From NCBI GenBank assembly GCA_037176845.1, contig JAYKXP010000023.1, positions 1-64,000 of the forward strand: DNA of 64,000 bases, written 5' to 3'. The notes beneath the pieces were generated by a model. That model had not been told where the DNA came from and ran no database searches. It saw only the letters and a program-made list of their open reading frames with translations. Positions within the stretch are counted from its first letter, which is position 1, and each line of letters starts with the position of its first letter. The position numbers were made by a program, and so were the translations under genes. This document shows, piece after piece, positions 10,733-20,345 of this stretch. The stretch is from Paramarasmius palmivorus. Taxonomy: Eukaryota; Basidiomycota; Agaricomycetes; Agaricales; Marasmiaceae.

Positions 10733-12794
10733 TGCAGCGGTAGTGCTGAATGGAGAGGTAGGCCTCCTGACCTTCAGCGACTTTATAGTACTGATGACCG
10801 GCATGTGCTGTGTTGATCTCAAACCCATTCATCATTGCAAGAAGTTGACTACGCCAGTCCTTCCGTGGGTTGCGGTAGTAAAGATGTACAGTTGTGATCC
10901 TAAGCACGTATAACGTCGGCCTTCGTCTAGCGTGACCGAAGAAGCGGCGAATGGGACAATTGCAGTTCCCAAATGCCAAAGACGTGTAGGTATCCTCGTT
11001 CGAATCTCTAGCCTCCTTTGAAGGTTGAGTAGGTTGCCCAAGAATTCAGAATGTTCCATAGTGGCGGTATGCGGTTCTCCAACACAGCTTATGGGCGGAA
11101 ATAAGTCGGCAGGTACATTTGGGATGTCATTCCCCCTTGTTCGGAAGAGACATATACCGTCAAGTTACAGGAGATAGGATCCAGTTGAGCTTCGTGCAAA
11201 GCGACGAGCCTGCCTTTTGCTTATGGAAACGATCCCATCAGCAGCATATAGGCGAACTGAGAATCGTACGCACCACCCACATTCAACGATGCTAGGCTAG
11301 GGATATTCTCTGCCTTTCTTTTCATAAAGCCTGCCAATGGTCCCGGAACGAAAAGCCGAAAGGCGTCAGGCGTTTATTGCGGTGGCATGCATGTACCTGA
11401 CGTATAATGACGCAGCCTGGAGTTTTCTGTATGGCTCAATGCCAGGGAGATTCAACAAGTGTCATCATGAGAACGATTAAAGCCGAAAGATGAGAACGAC
11501 AATGGTGAGATCGACAATTATACTCAGACTGGACTAACCGAGAGCGAAGCCCGGATGTCGCAAGGTTTTGTTGAGGTGCTTAGGCATGCGTATTGGTGTC
11601 ATTTGTCTGTAGCACTTTAAGTTTGAGGACATCCCGAAGATCCAAAGATTTATGTGATTATCGAGCATCGGCTAAATACAAGGCTGCTACTGAAGTCGAC
11701 GAGGAACCTGGGATGAAAAAGTCACATTTAATCCATGTGTACAGGGCCCGAAGAATGATATTGACGCACCTAAATACAGGTACCATGATCCAACAGTATA
11801 GAACCTGTCTTCAATTTTCACATGTTTCTGTAGTGAAGCTAGGCAAGAAGAAGGGTTCTAGTAGGAGGGTTCTGGAGACAAATGGCTGTGGTACCGGCAA
11901 TGAGTCAAAGGCCGTCGCGCTTGTTTGGATTCCAACTCGATTCCAACCATCACCGAAATCATTCTCTCCCTTCTCTCCCTCACTACTTTCATCCCTCTCG
12001 ACTCTGCTATGGACGGAAAGCCAACCTGAAGCTGGAATATTGTATCAAAGTCTTTGGACAGAATCCCCAGATTCATGCGCCAGCGATCTGGTCGGCCAAG
12101 GGGTCATTTTCAATGTCGCTGGAGATACACCACCGCCGGGGATATTGCCGTCCCACATATGTGCAGGAACTTATCGTGAGAGTACGGCTGGTATACGTGA
12201 CATGTATGCAGCTGCGTAAGTGATCGGTATTCGCCGTCCAGCAGTGCACTGTAAATTACCGGCTTGATTCCCACAGGGTTAACGCACATATGGACCCAGG
12301 TTGCCTGCTTTATAGCCCACATAAATCCAGGAAATACTGCCTCAGTATTTCCCGAAATGACCGACCCATTACCCTGGACATGACTCCTCATGATGTTGTA
12401 CATACCCTGCCGGTACTCATAGTGGAACACCTATATACATATCAAAAATATCATACCCGTCTTTCTCTGATCTATGTGGACCTCAAGTGGACCTTCTGCT
12501 GTTGGCATGAACCGCATGAAGGAGGTAACCTAGATGCGGCGCAATTATTTCTTGTCGTCGGACCTTGATTCTCACTCATGGTGTAAATATATAGAATGCA
12601 ACTGAACGATTAGAATATATTGCCAGCGTATAATAAATCTAAAACCATAGGCAATATAACAGGCGTTGACATTAAAAGAGGTCTACACAACGTGAACGAA
12701 CACAAACGACCGACATGAGGAACAAACGCATAAACGAAAACCAAGAAACACCATCCGGGAGCATCATAGCTGCGACCATGGAGAACATCGGACC
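10733..12794. other. no convincing gene
   Basis: The longest open frame (11593-12219, plus strand, 208 codons) lacks any recognisable domain, is overlapped by other frames of similar size, and shows no splice structure, so I do not call it. Short fragments upstream of copy 2 (10832-11059) also look non-coding. Confidence 0.45.
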
Positions 12795-13355
12795 TCAATC
12801 TTCCCCATCAGATGAATAGACGAAACTTTCATATGGAGTGGCGGATGTGAAAGCCATTGCTGCTTCGAGTTTAACTTGCCATTGAGGTGCCTTATTGGCA
12901 TCGAGAGCTCGTTCGGCCACTGAACGATTCAGATTGACGTATGCGATCGGCTTCCGTGTCTTGAGGTGGTTTTGAAGCGTCTTGGTCATGAACCTATAGA
13001 TCATAAGTAAGAGACAAATATGAAATCAAGAATTGTACGCACTTCTGAATACGCTCGGCTTTCTGTCGGTCTCCCCCAGCAGCCTTCAAGGCACCCTGCC
13101 TTGAGCCCTCCAACTCGTAGTCCACGAAGGACCAAAACTTGTTGGATGCAAACCGGTTTCGAAAGAACTCCATCCGCTTCTGATGGATTTTATCCTTCTT
13201 TGCCTTAGCCAAATCCTCGGCACTGTTTCCAGTGTTGGTATTGCCGCCGGTAGTGGTACCATTGTTCCCGGTCGTCACGCCAGTAGTGTTGGCCACGCTG
13301 GAGTTGCCAGTAGATGTGTGCGCTTGCTGAGTGGCATTGTTGTCGGTGGAAGAGG

Positions 13356-13360
13356 GAGGA
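13356..13360 (+). repeat. 5-bp target site duplication, left
   Basis: GAGGA directly precedes the 5' LTR and recurs at 18669-18673 directly after the 3' LTR, as left by Copia integrase. Confidence 0.95.
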
Positions 13361-13790
13361 TGTTGAGATAGGGGAGATCAGTAATGGAGACCTTGCGGGA
13401 GTCGAACGCCCGCGTAGGCGCTAAATGGATGCGGCGCGAGATCGGTTCGATCCCAAGTGGCGGAGGCAAATTATTTCCCTTGTTTTTCTTTCCGTTTCTT
13501 TTCTCGTTTCCGCGTTACGACTTTAGATATATCTACGACCTTATTGGCTAGCAATTCGCGACTTATTCCTCAGTAGAAAAATTCCCACCCTCAGTCTTTT
13601 GACCCAGTACTGCGTGGTCAAGCTGAGGGTGCGTAAAATATTTTATTTATGTTTAGAGACAACCAAGTACTTATTATTTATTTTCAGATATTTTACTTAC
13701 TTGGTTCTACAGGTAGTTACCTTCCAATAGAGTCTTTTGACCCAGTACTGCGTGGTCAAGCTGAGGATATTTTACTTACTTGGTTCTACA
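13361..13790 (+). repeat. 5' LTR of Copia element
   Basis: Begins TGTTGAGATA and ends GGTTCTACA. It holds an internal duplication: AGTCTTTTGACCCAGTACTG... at 13593-13628 recurs at 13731-13766, and GATATTTTACTTACTTGG... at 13687-13711 recurs at 13766-13790. CACCCTCAG (13587-13595) and CTGAGGGTG (13623-13631) pair perfectly and enclose a second stem TTGACC/GGTCAA, so a transcript of this region would form a strong hairpin. tRNA T-arm-like sequences lie at 13395-13413 (minus) and 13444-13454 (plus). Confidence 0.95.
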
Positions 13791-13803
13791 GGTTATGGGC
13801 CCC
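13791..13803 (+). promoter_or_regulatory. primer-binding site, half-tRNA type
   Basis: GGTTATGGGCCCC starts directly after the 5' LTR. It resembles the complement of the anticodon stem-loop of initiator tRNA-Met rather than a tRNA 3' end. Copia and Ty5 are known to prime with this internal tRNA fragment, so half-tRNA priming is the likely mode here. Confidence 0.65.
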
Positions 13804-13871
13804 GAAAGCCACTGCTAAACCAAGGAGAAAATTTTTGCGACCACTGAAAACGAATTTATCGCTAGTAGACG

Positions 13872-16800
13872 ATGGCAAGCAACGGGTCAATTCCACCTCC
13901 GGTCGGGGAGGTTGCGGAAGACTTAAAATTTGACGGCGGCGTCAGGAGTGCCTGGACGCCGGTCAGGAGACGAATTCAGAATGCCCTAAAGGGACAGGGA
14001 TTAATTGTATATGTCGACGGATCGGTCGAGATCCCGAACGCGAAAACTATCACTACCTCCTCTGAAACATCCACTACGACTACGACTACCACCACCACCA
14101 TTACCCCGATGTCCACACCAGTCTACTCGACCAAACCTACCCTCGAAGAGTACAAATTCCGCGACGACAGAGCAAAGGCAATTATCGAAGCCCATATCGA
14201 CGACTTGATCTCTCTCATCCCCGAAGTCGACACCCTATCAGCCCGTGTAATCATGACTAGGCTTGATGCCGACTACCTAGCCTCCGACGAGCTGCGAAGA
14301 ATCGAAATGGACCGAGATCTACGATCATTCCGTTACAACGAGAGCGATACGTTAGAACAATTCTTCAAGGATTTCCGGGACTTACGAAAACGAGCCATCG
14401 ACGCCGGAAACACTATCACTGATGCCGAATTCCGGAGTATCATCCTGTCCGCATTCCCCACCGAATCTTTCGATACAATCATCCAGAACATCGTATCATC
14501 TACCATGTTTTCGTCATCGGCAGCAGTCATCCAGCAGATAACGGCGGCTTATAGGCGTGTGGCTGAAAGAAAGGGGTCAGCTGTGGCGGGCAACCAACTT
14601 GCAGCATCTCAGGCCCATGCGGCGATGGCTGCACAGGTTGAGGAACTCAAGGAGCAGATACGAGCTCTGTCAGCCCAGACGTCAAAGGAGTCTCGGAAGT
14701 GCCACAATTGTGGAAGGAAGGGACATATTCAAAAGGATTGTTGGGCGAAAGGAGGGGGTAAAGAAGGGCAGTACCCAGAATGGTACAAAGGCAGACGAGA
14801 CGTACCAAAGGCATCTGCAAACTTCGCCGTTGGGGACCCTGGAACAGCACAGTACGCGCTTGCATCCATCGAAGTCTCATCATCCAAATCCGTCGACACT
14901 TCATTCCTCGACTCAGCCGCCACAGACAACTTCTTTCGCTCCCAGGACGACTTCTTGACCTACACGGCTATTCCAGAAAAGGAACAACGAGAAGTTCAGA
15001 GTTCGGAGTCAGGAACAGTCTTCAAGATCATCGGTGTCGGGAGAGCACAGAAGACCTTCATTGTGGACGGGAAGGAGGTAACTCTCACGTTCGAACGTGC
15101 CTGCCATACGCCAAATGGATCAGCAGATCTGATTTCAATCCCGAGGCTAGATGAAAAGGGGTGTGTTGTTACTTTTGGTGGTGGGAATGCAACAGTCCAC
15201 GCACCTGATGGGAGTGTCATCGTGAAGGGTAGAAAGAAGACTGGTACCTTGTACCACCTGACGGAGATACGAAGGCCAGTAGCGATGGCCCATGCGGCTA
15301 GGTCTTTGGTTCGACCAGCACCAATCACGTTATGGCACAGACGTGTAGGACATGCAGGGATCGATAGGCTGCTAACTGCTCACCGGAAGCAGATGGTTGA
15401 CGGCCTGGATGTGTCGAACTTTGAGAAGGAGAAGAGCCCATGTGTTCCCTGTATTCACGGGAAAGGTACTCGACGACCATTTGATGCAGAGGTTAGCCGA
15501 GAGAGCGAGGTCCTCGAGCGTGTACACACGGACCTCACAGGACCATTGAGGGTGGCGTCTCGTGCCGGCTATGTTTACTCGATGCCGATTGTTGATGGTG
15601 GATCGTCGTATACACGGGATTTTTACCTAAAAAACAAGGAAGGGGACACGGTGTTGTTTGTGATGGAGACGTATAGAGCTTGGGCAGAAAGAGTGACTGG
15701 GCGTAAGCTGAAACGTGTCAGGATTGATGGCGGAGGAGAGTTCAAGGGACTTACTGAATGGGCAAGAGAACATGGGATAGAGCTCGAAGTTATTGCACCA
15801 TACTCTTCTCCTGCAAATGGTGTGCCGGAACGCAAGCACCTCAGCACATTCTCGCGCGTCAGGGCTGTCCTGTACGAGTCCCAACTTCCACCATCTTTAT
15901 GGGCGCATGCTGCGACATATATTGTCTATACAGACAATCTTCTCCCTTCATCTCGTCATCCCGACACCATACCTGCTGAACGGTTCTTCGGTAAACGCCA
16001 GAATATTGCCCACCTTCGTCCTTTCGGTGCTCGAGCTTGGGCCAAGATAGTCGATGGTAGCCTTGGCAAGCTTGACAGCAGGGTCGTTGAAGGAAGGATG
16101 GTCGGGTATGGTGAGAGGGGAACATACTTGCTCTATTTGAAGAACGGGAAGATCATCACCAGCAGGGATGTCACGTTCGATGAGAACTATGTCGTTGCTC
16201 CGGCTGGAGGGGAGGAAAAGGTGTATGAGGTCGGAGACTACGAGTTTCTCTCAGAGGCATGGCCAGCCGGTCACAACGAAAACGTTCCCGTTAAGGAAAC
16301 ATCCACCGAAAACACCGATCAAGTAGTTTCCGAGGGACAAGCAATTCCCGAGGAACAGACACCTGACTCCTCGACAACCCATCAAGCTGTTCCTACCGTC
16401 TCACAAGACCATCAACCAGACCCGAGTCCAGTTGTCCGAAGGTCCTCCCGCATTGCAAGACCCACGGATGCCGCGATACGAGGTAGCGAGTATGAGGAAA
16501 GAGAGGCCGCAGCTCGAAAAGCAAAGGAACCATGGGCGTCGAAGAACACTCGATTGACCAGAAACCCACGCGCCAATTTTGCCGAAAACCAATCTCTCTT
16601 TAATGAGGTATTCCAAGACCTCAATATGGCACTTTCAGCAATAGGACTTCCACCAGTACCCAAGGGCTTTAAACAGGCCATGGAAGACCCCAACCGATGG
16701 CTAAACGCAATTGAGAAGGAGAAGGCAAGGATGGCGGAATTCAAAGTGTTTGGGGAAGCACAGGATCCACCTCCAGGAGCCACCATCCTATTTGCGATGT

Positions 16801-18233
16801 GGGTTTTTGCTCACAAGGTCGACGGATCAGGTACTATTGTGGATGAGAAGGCTCGTCTCGTCGTTGACGGCAGAAGACAGGAAGAGGGCAAGGACTTTTA
16901 CAAGAAGTACGCGGCTACGCTTCGTTTCGAATCTCTCAGGATCCTTATCGCGGTCTTCGTCACTCTTGGCTACTTCATATGGCAGATTGACTTCTCATCC
17001 GCGTACCTCAATGCCGACCTAGAAGAAGAAATTTATGTTTGGGTTCCAGAAGGTTATGAGGAGCATGGAAAGGGACAAGTGTTCAGGGCAAAGAAATCGA
17101 TTTACGGTATGGTACAGGCTGGAAGAAACTGGTGGGTAGAGTTGGATAGAAAGTACAGAGGATTGGGTTATAGGAGGTCGGCGGCTGACCAATGTGTGAG
17201 GTGGAGGAAACGAGGATCAGGGGAGACTATCACCGGCACATACACCGACGACACACTCGCAGGATCGTTCCCGGAGACCGAGAAACAATTGGCGAAAACA
17301 GAGCTCAAGCAGGCTTATCGAGCGAAGGATACGGACGATGTCAATATCTCACTCGGCATGCGTCTCGAACACGACAGGGAATTAGGCATTGCGTCACTAT
17401 CTATGAGGGCATATTTCGAACGCCTCCTAGCCAAGAACGGATTCAACGATCTGAAGCCAAAATCTACGCCGTTCCCAAGTGGAATTACACTATCCCTCGA
17501 CCAGTGCCCGAAGACCCAGGAGGACCATCATTTCATGGCAGACAAGAAGGAGCGGTACCCGACTATAGTCGGAGCACTACTCTTTGCTCAGGCTGCCTGC
17601 AGACCCGACATCACTTACGCCGTCAACGTTCTCAGCCGCTTTAATCACAATCCAGGTCGGGCTCATTGGAATGCACTTGTTCACCTTCTGCGCTATATCT
17701 CAGGCACCTTGGACTACGCCATTACGTTTCGACGAGATGTCAAAGACGGCCTGACACCTATAACGTTTGCTGATGCAGACTACGCAGGGTGTGTTGATTC
17801 GAGAAGATCAGTTACGGGTATCGTGACGATGATGGCCGGTGGTCCAGTGTTCTGGATGTCGAAGCGTCAAGATGTCGTTGCACTTTCGACTACAGAAGCA
17901 GAGTATGTGGCGTTGGCGAAGGGAGGTCAGCAAGCGAAATGGGTCCGAAGCTTCCTTTCCGAAATCGGACGCGATTATCCTTTCCCAGTGGACGTTAGGG
18001 GAGACAATCGCGGTTCGATTGACCTCTGCGAAAATCAGAAATTCGCTAAGCATATTGACATACGCCATCACCATATACGGGACGACGTTGAGGAAGGCAG
18101 AGTTCGCGTGATGTACGTCCCCTCAGAGGATAATCCTGCGGATATCCTAACAAAGGCCCTGGGACCTTCACTTCACCGGAAGCATGTCATGAACCTAGGT
18201 TTGGATGCAGATATCGACTCCAACAAGGTCTAG
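13872..18233 (+). CDS. Copia Gag-Pol polyprotein, intact
   Basis: A single 1,453-residue frame encodes all retrotransposition functions. Domains in order: Gag (about 1-270); CCHC zinc knuckle CHNCGRKGHIQKDC (277-290); aspartic protease with FLDSAATDNF (catalytic Asp about 347; DSA in place of the usual DSG/DTG); HHCC integrase zinc motif beginning LWHRRVGH (His about 489); integrase core with Asp about 554 (VHTDLTGPL), Asp about 619 (RIDGGGEF) and Glu about 653 (NGVPERKH); reverse transcriptase with YTDD at 1124-1127 in place of the usual YVDD; RNase H with ADADYAG (Asp about 1301), STTEAEYVAL and KHIDIRHHHIRD. Gag and Pol share one frame without a shift, so their ratio must be set by another means such as processing. 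The stop lies five bases before the 3' LTR. Confidence 0.97.
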   Translation: MASNGSIPPPVGEVAEDLKFDGGVRSAWTPVRRRIQNALKGQGLIVYVDGSVEIPNAKTITTSSETSTTTTTTTTTITPMSTPVYSTKPTLEEYKFRDDRAKAIIEAHIDDLISLIPEVDTLSARVIMTRLDADYLASDELRRIEMDRDLRSFRYNESDTLEQFFKDFRDLRKRAIDAGNTITDAEFRSIILSAFPTESFDTIIQNIVSSTMFSSSAAVIQQITAAYRRVAERKGSAVAGNQLAASQAHAAMAAQVEELKEQIRALSAQTSKESRKCHNCGRKGHIQKDCWAKGGGKEGQYPEWYKGRRDVPKASANFAVGDPGTAQYALASIEVSSSKSVDTSFLDSAATDNFFRSQDDFLTYTAIPEKEQREVQSSESGTVFKIIGVGRAQKTFIVDGKEVTLTFERACHTPNGSADLISIPRLDEKGCVVTFGGGNATVHAPDGSVIVKGRKKTGTLYHLTEIRRPVAMAHAARSLVRPAPITLWHRRVGHAGIDRLLTAHRKQMVDGLDVSNFEKEKSPCVPCIHGKGTRRPFDAEVSRESEVLERVHTDLTGPLRVASRAGYVYSMPIVDGGSSYTRDFYLKNKEGDTVLFVMETYRAWAERVTGRKLKRVRIDGGGEFKGLTEWAREHGIELEVIAPYSSPANGVPERKHLSTFSRVRAVLYESQLPPSLWAHAATYIVYTDNLLPSSRHPDTIPAERFFGKRQNIAHLRPFGARAWAKIVDGSLGKLDSRVVEGRMVGYGERGTYLLYLKNGKIITSRDVTFDENYVVAPAGGEEKVYEVGDYEFLSEAWPAGHNENVPVKETSTENTDQVVSEGQAIPEEQTPDSSTTHQAVPTVSQDHQPDPSPVVRRSSRIARPTDAAIRGSEYEEREAAARKAKEPWASKNTRLTRNPRANFAENQSLFNEVFQDLNMALSAIGLPPVPKGFKQAMEDPNRWLNAIEKEKARMAEFKVFGEAQDPPPGATILFAMWVFAHKVDGSGTIVDEKARLVVDGRRQEEGKDFYKKYAATLRFESLRILIAVFVTLGYFIWQIDFSSAYLNADLEEEIYVWVPEGYEEHGKGQVFRAKKSIYGMVQAGRNWWVELDRKYRGLGYRRSAADQCVRWRKRGSGETITGTYTDDTLAGSFPETEKQLAKTELKQAYRAKDTDDVNISLGMRLEHDRELGIASLSMRAYFERLLAKNGFNDLKPKSTPFPSGITLSLDQCPKTQEDHHFMADKKERYPTIVGALLFAQAACRPDITYAVNVLSRFNHNPGRAHWNALVHLLRYISGTLDYAITFRRDVKDGLTPITFADADYAGCVDSRRSVTGIVTMMAGGPVFWMSKRQDVVALSTTEAEYVALAKGGQQAKWVRSFLSEIGRDYPFPVDVRGDNRGSIDLCENQKFAKHIDIRHHHIRDDVEEGRVRVMYVPSEDNPADILTKALGPSLHRKHVMNLGLDADIDSNKV

Positions 18234-18238
18234 GGGAG
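18232..18238 (+). promoter_or_regulatory. polypurine tract
   Basis: AGGGGAG directly precedes the 3' LTR and overlaps the stop codon of the polyprotein. It is the expected primer for plus-strand cDNA synthesis. Confidence 0.8.
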
Positions 18239-18668
18239 TGTTGAGATAGGGGAGATCAGTAATGGAGACCTTGCGGGAGTCGAACGCCCGCGTAGGCGCT
18301 AAATGGATGCGGCGCGAGATCGGTTCGATCCCAAGTGGCGGAGGCAAATTATTTCCCTTGTTTTTCTTTCCGTTTCTTTTCTCGTTTCCGCGTTACGACT
18401 TTAGATATATCTACGACCTTATTGGCTAGCAATTCGCGACTTATTCCTCAGTAGAAAAATTCCCACCCTCAGTCTTTTGACCCAGTACTGCGTGGTCAAG
18501 CTGAGGGTGCGTAAAATATTTTATTTATGTTTAGAGACAACCAAGTACTTATTATTTATTTTCAGATATTTTACTTACTTGGTTCTACAGGTAGTTACCT
18601 TCCAATAGAGTCTTTTGACCCAGTACTGCGTGGTCAAGCTGAGGATATTTTACTTACTTGGTTCTACA
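18239..18668 (+). repeat. 3' LTR of Copia element
   Basis: 430 bp, with no difference from the 5' LTR found by reading, ending in CA and followed by the GAGGA target duplication at 18669-18673. Confidence 0.95.
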
Positions 18669-18673
18669 GAGGA
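18669..18673 (+). repeat. 5-bp target site duplication, right
   Basis: GAGGA, matching 13356-13360. Gene B coding sequence resumes immediately after it. Confidence 0.95.
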
Positions 18674-20345
18674 TTCACAGGAACACTGGCAGAGGTACTG
18701 CGAGAACCACTGCTGCGGTTCGAGCCTCCTGATTTCCTAGATTGGCGAGCCCCAGACTTGTTGCTCGAGGAAGAGGAAGATGCACCAACAGAAGAGGGGG
18801 CATCACCCATACTGGACAATGCATCGGCCTCGACCGTAGAGTCAGGATAAACTTGGTGCCATGTCTCAAGACATTTCCGCTGTGATGATTGAGAAAACTG
18901 AGCGAAAAAAACTCTTGGAAAACTCACCAAAAATGCGAAACGTTCCCAATGGTCACTCGTTGCATGATGGTCACTTGGAAGACATGTCTTGACCAACTGG
19001 TCAACGGATTGAGGCTTTCCGTCATTGTACTTTGAAGATCCCGGGGTGATTGATGCCTCAAGCTGAAGAAGTAGACTGAAAAGGAGAAATTCACGATAGA
19101 AAAGGACACGGACATTTCTTTGAAGCGTAGCTTGTTTATTCGCAAGCATCTGGCTCATCAATCCAGATACGTGCTTCAACCACGTCGAATCCAATGTCAT
19201 GGCCTGTGGCATGCCGAAAAGCGCATAATTTTCCTTGAAGTAGTCCTAGAGATATTCAGATTTGAAGGAGGTTATGTAAAATGGCCAGAGATGCGTACCA
19301 TGACTGCTTGCAGCATGCCCTCGTTATAAGCGGTAATATTGGGAGCACACAGAGCAGACATGAGCTTGCTGCCCATTTTCTCCTACAGTCAGTGGCAGTC
19401 ACCGTCATTTGATTATGAATTATGATGAAACTTCGAATGAATTTGAAATGTACCTTCTTGGTGGAGTCCAACAACGCGGTATGGCAGTCTAAATCAATTT
19501 GTTTCATCTCTATTTTCTTGATTGAGGCAGTTATAGACATAAGATGCTGCTTGATGCCCATCTAGACGGATAGCAAGTTATAAGAACACATTCATGCAGC
19601 GTAAAACAGAAACATTACTCACGTGAAGACAATAGTCAAGGGTGCCAGGTACCAGGCTGTTCTCCTCGCAAAGTTCATCTGACCATGTCTTGAGTTTCTT
19701 CGAGGACGAAGGTGACATGGAAATTGTTTCAAGCATACTCTGTGACCGAGGTCTACGAACTCCTCGGTGCTCCGGAAGAAATGCTGGTGTCAAGTTGAGA
19801 TCTGCTATTGCATTGTTCTGCAGTAAACGCTGGGTTCGAGGCGTCGCGAGCTGCAAAGGAGGTGATCTTGTCCCTGCTCTCCGCCGGTTGGTGCCACCTG
19901 GTGAGCCACCTGCCTGATCGTTCTCGTCATCGGTGTCTACGAAGGGCGAAATTGGTTCCTGTTCAAACTGGCTATCCTCGAACTGGGAAAAGAGGCTCAT
20001 TGAGAAGAAAATGTGAAGCAAGAGGAAAGAAAACAAGAAATCGTGAGCCGCTCAAGTCGTGGCAGTTGAGGTCAAAAGGTCGTGTGACGTGTGAATGTCA
20101 CATGTCACACCAAGTGACGATATCCACCTCGCGACACAAACGGAGACGTTCAGTGTGAAAACAGAAGATAAAATACATTGAAATTGTAAAATAAACCATT
20201 AAGTTATTCACTTATGTCCCTCCGCAGATGTAGTATCTTCATTCTAGTTTTCTTTTAGTCAGTCCAAGTTAAATTCTAAAGTTCTTGCAGCACGAACCTG
20301 CTTTGACCGTTTCACAAGCCGAGGGCGAATGCCTGGTTTTCCAGC

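Larger units (their letters stand above)
13361..18668 (+). mobile_element. Ty1/Copia LTR retrotransposon, complete and young
   Basis: A 5,308-bp element with two 430-bp LTRs that look identical throughout, TG..CA ends, a 5-bp target duplication, a primer-binding site, a polypurine tract and one uninterrupted polyprotein. Identical LTRs mean a very recent insertion, and nothing seen in the sequence prevents it from being active. It is inserted in opposite orientation into a coding exon of gene B. Confidence 0.97.
12795..20000 (-). pseudogene. gene B of A/B module, interrupted by Copia
   Basis: Multi-exon gene of an Agaricomycete family I recognise only as uncharacterised and multi-copy. Exons by eye: 20000-19623 (start MSLFSQFEDSQFEQEPIS, acidic then Ser/Arg-rich), 19561-19454 (helical MGIKQHLMSITASIKK), 19382-19299, 19245 to about 18669 (with a probable 48-nt in-phase intron near 18890-18935), then after the Copia element 13360 to about 13042 (Ser/Thr/Asn-rich linker, then FFRNRFASNKFWSFVDYELE) and about 12991-12795 (ending ESFVYSSDGED). 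All introns have GT..AG ends. Without the retrotransposon and one copy of the GAGGA duplication the frame reads straight through, so the gene was open until the insertion. It lies about 350 bp downstream of gene A on the same strand. No catalytic motif is visible and the function is unknown. Confidence 0.7.

Noticed and set aside
11593..12219. 208-codon open frame on the plus strand
   Set aside because: No domain, no splice support, overlapping frames of comparable length, and low-complexity Ser/Leu composition in the middle.
14557..14958. Other-frame ORFs within the Copia polyprotein
   Set aside because: Shadows of the 1,453-codon frame, which carries all the recognised motifs.
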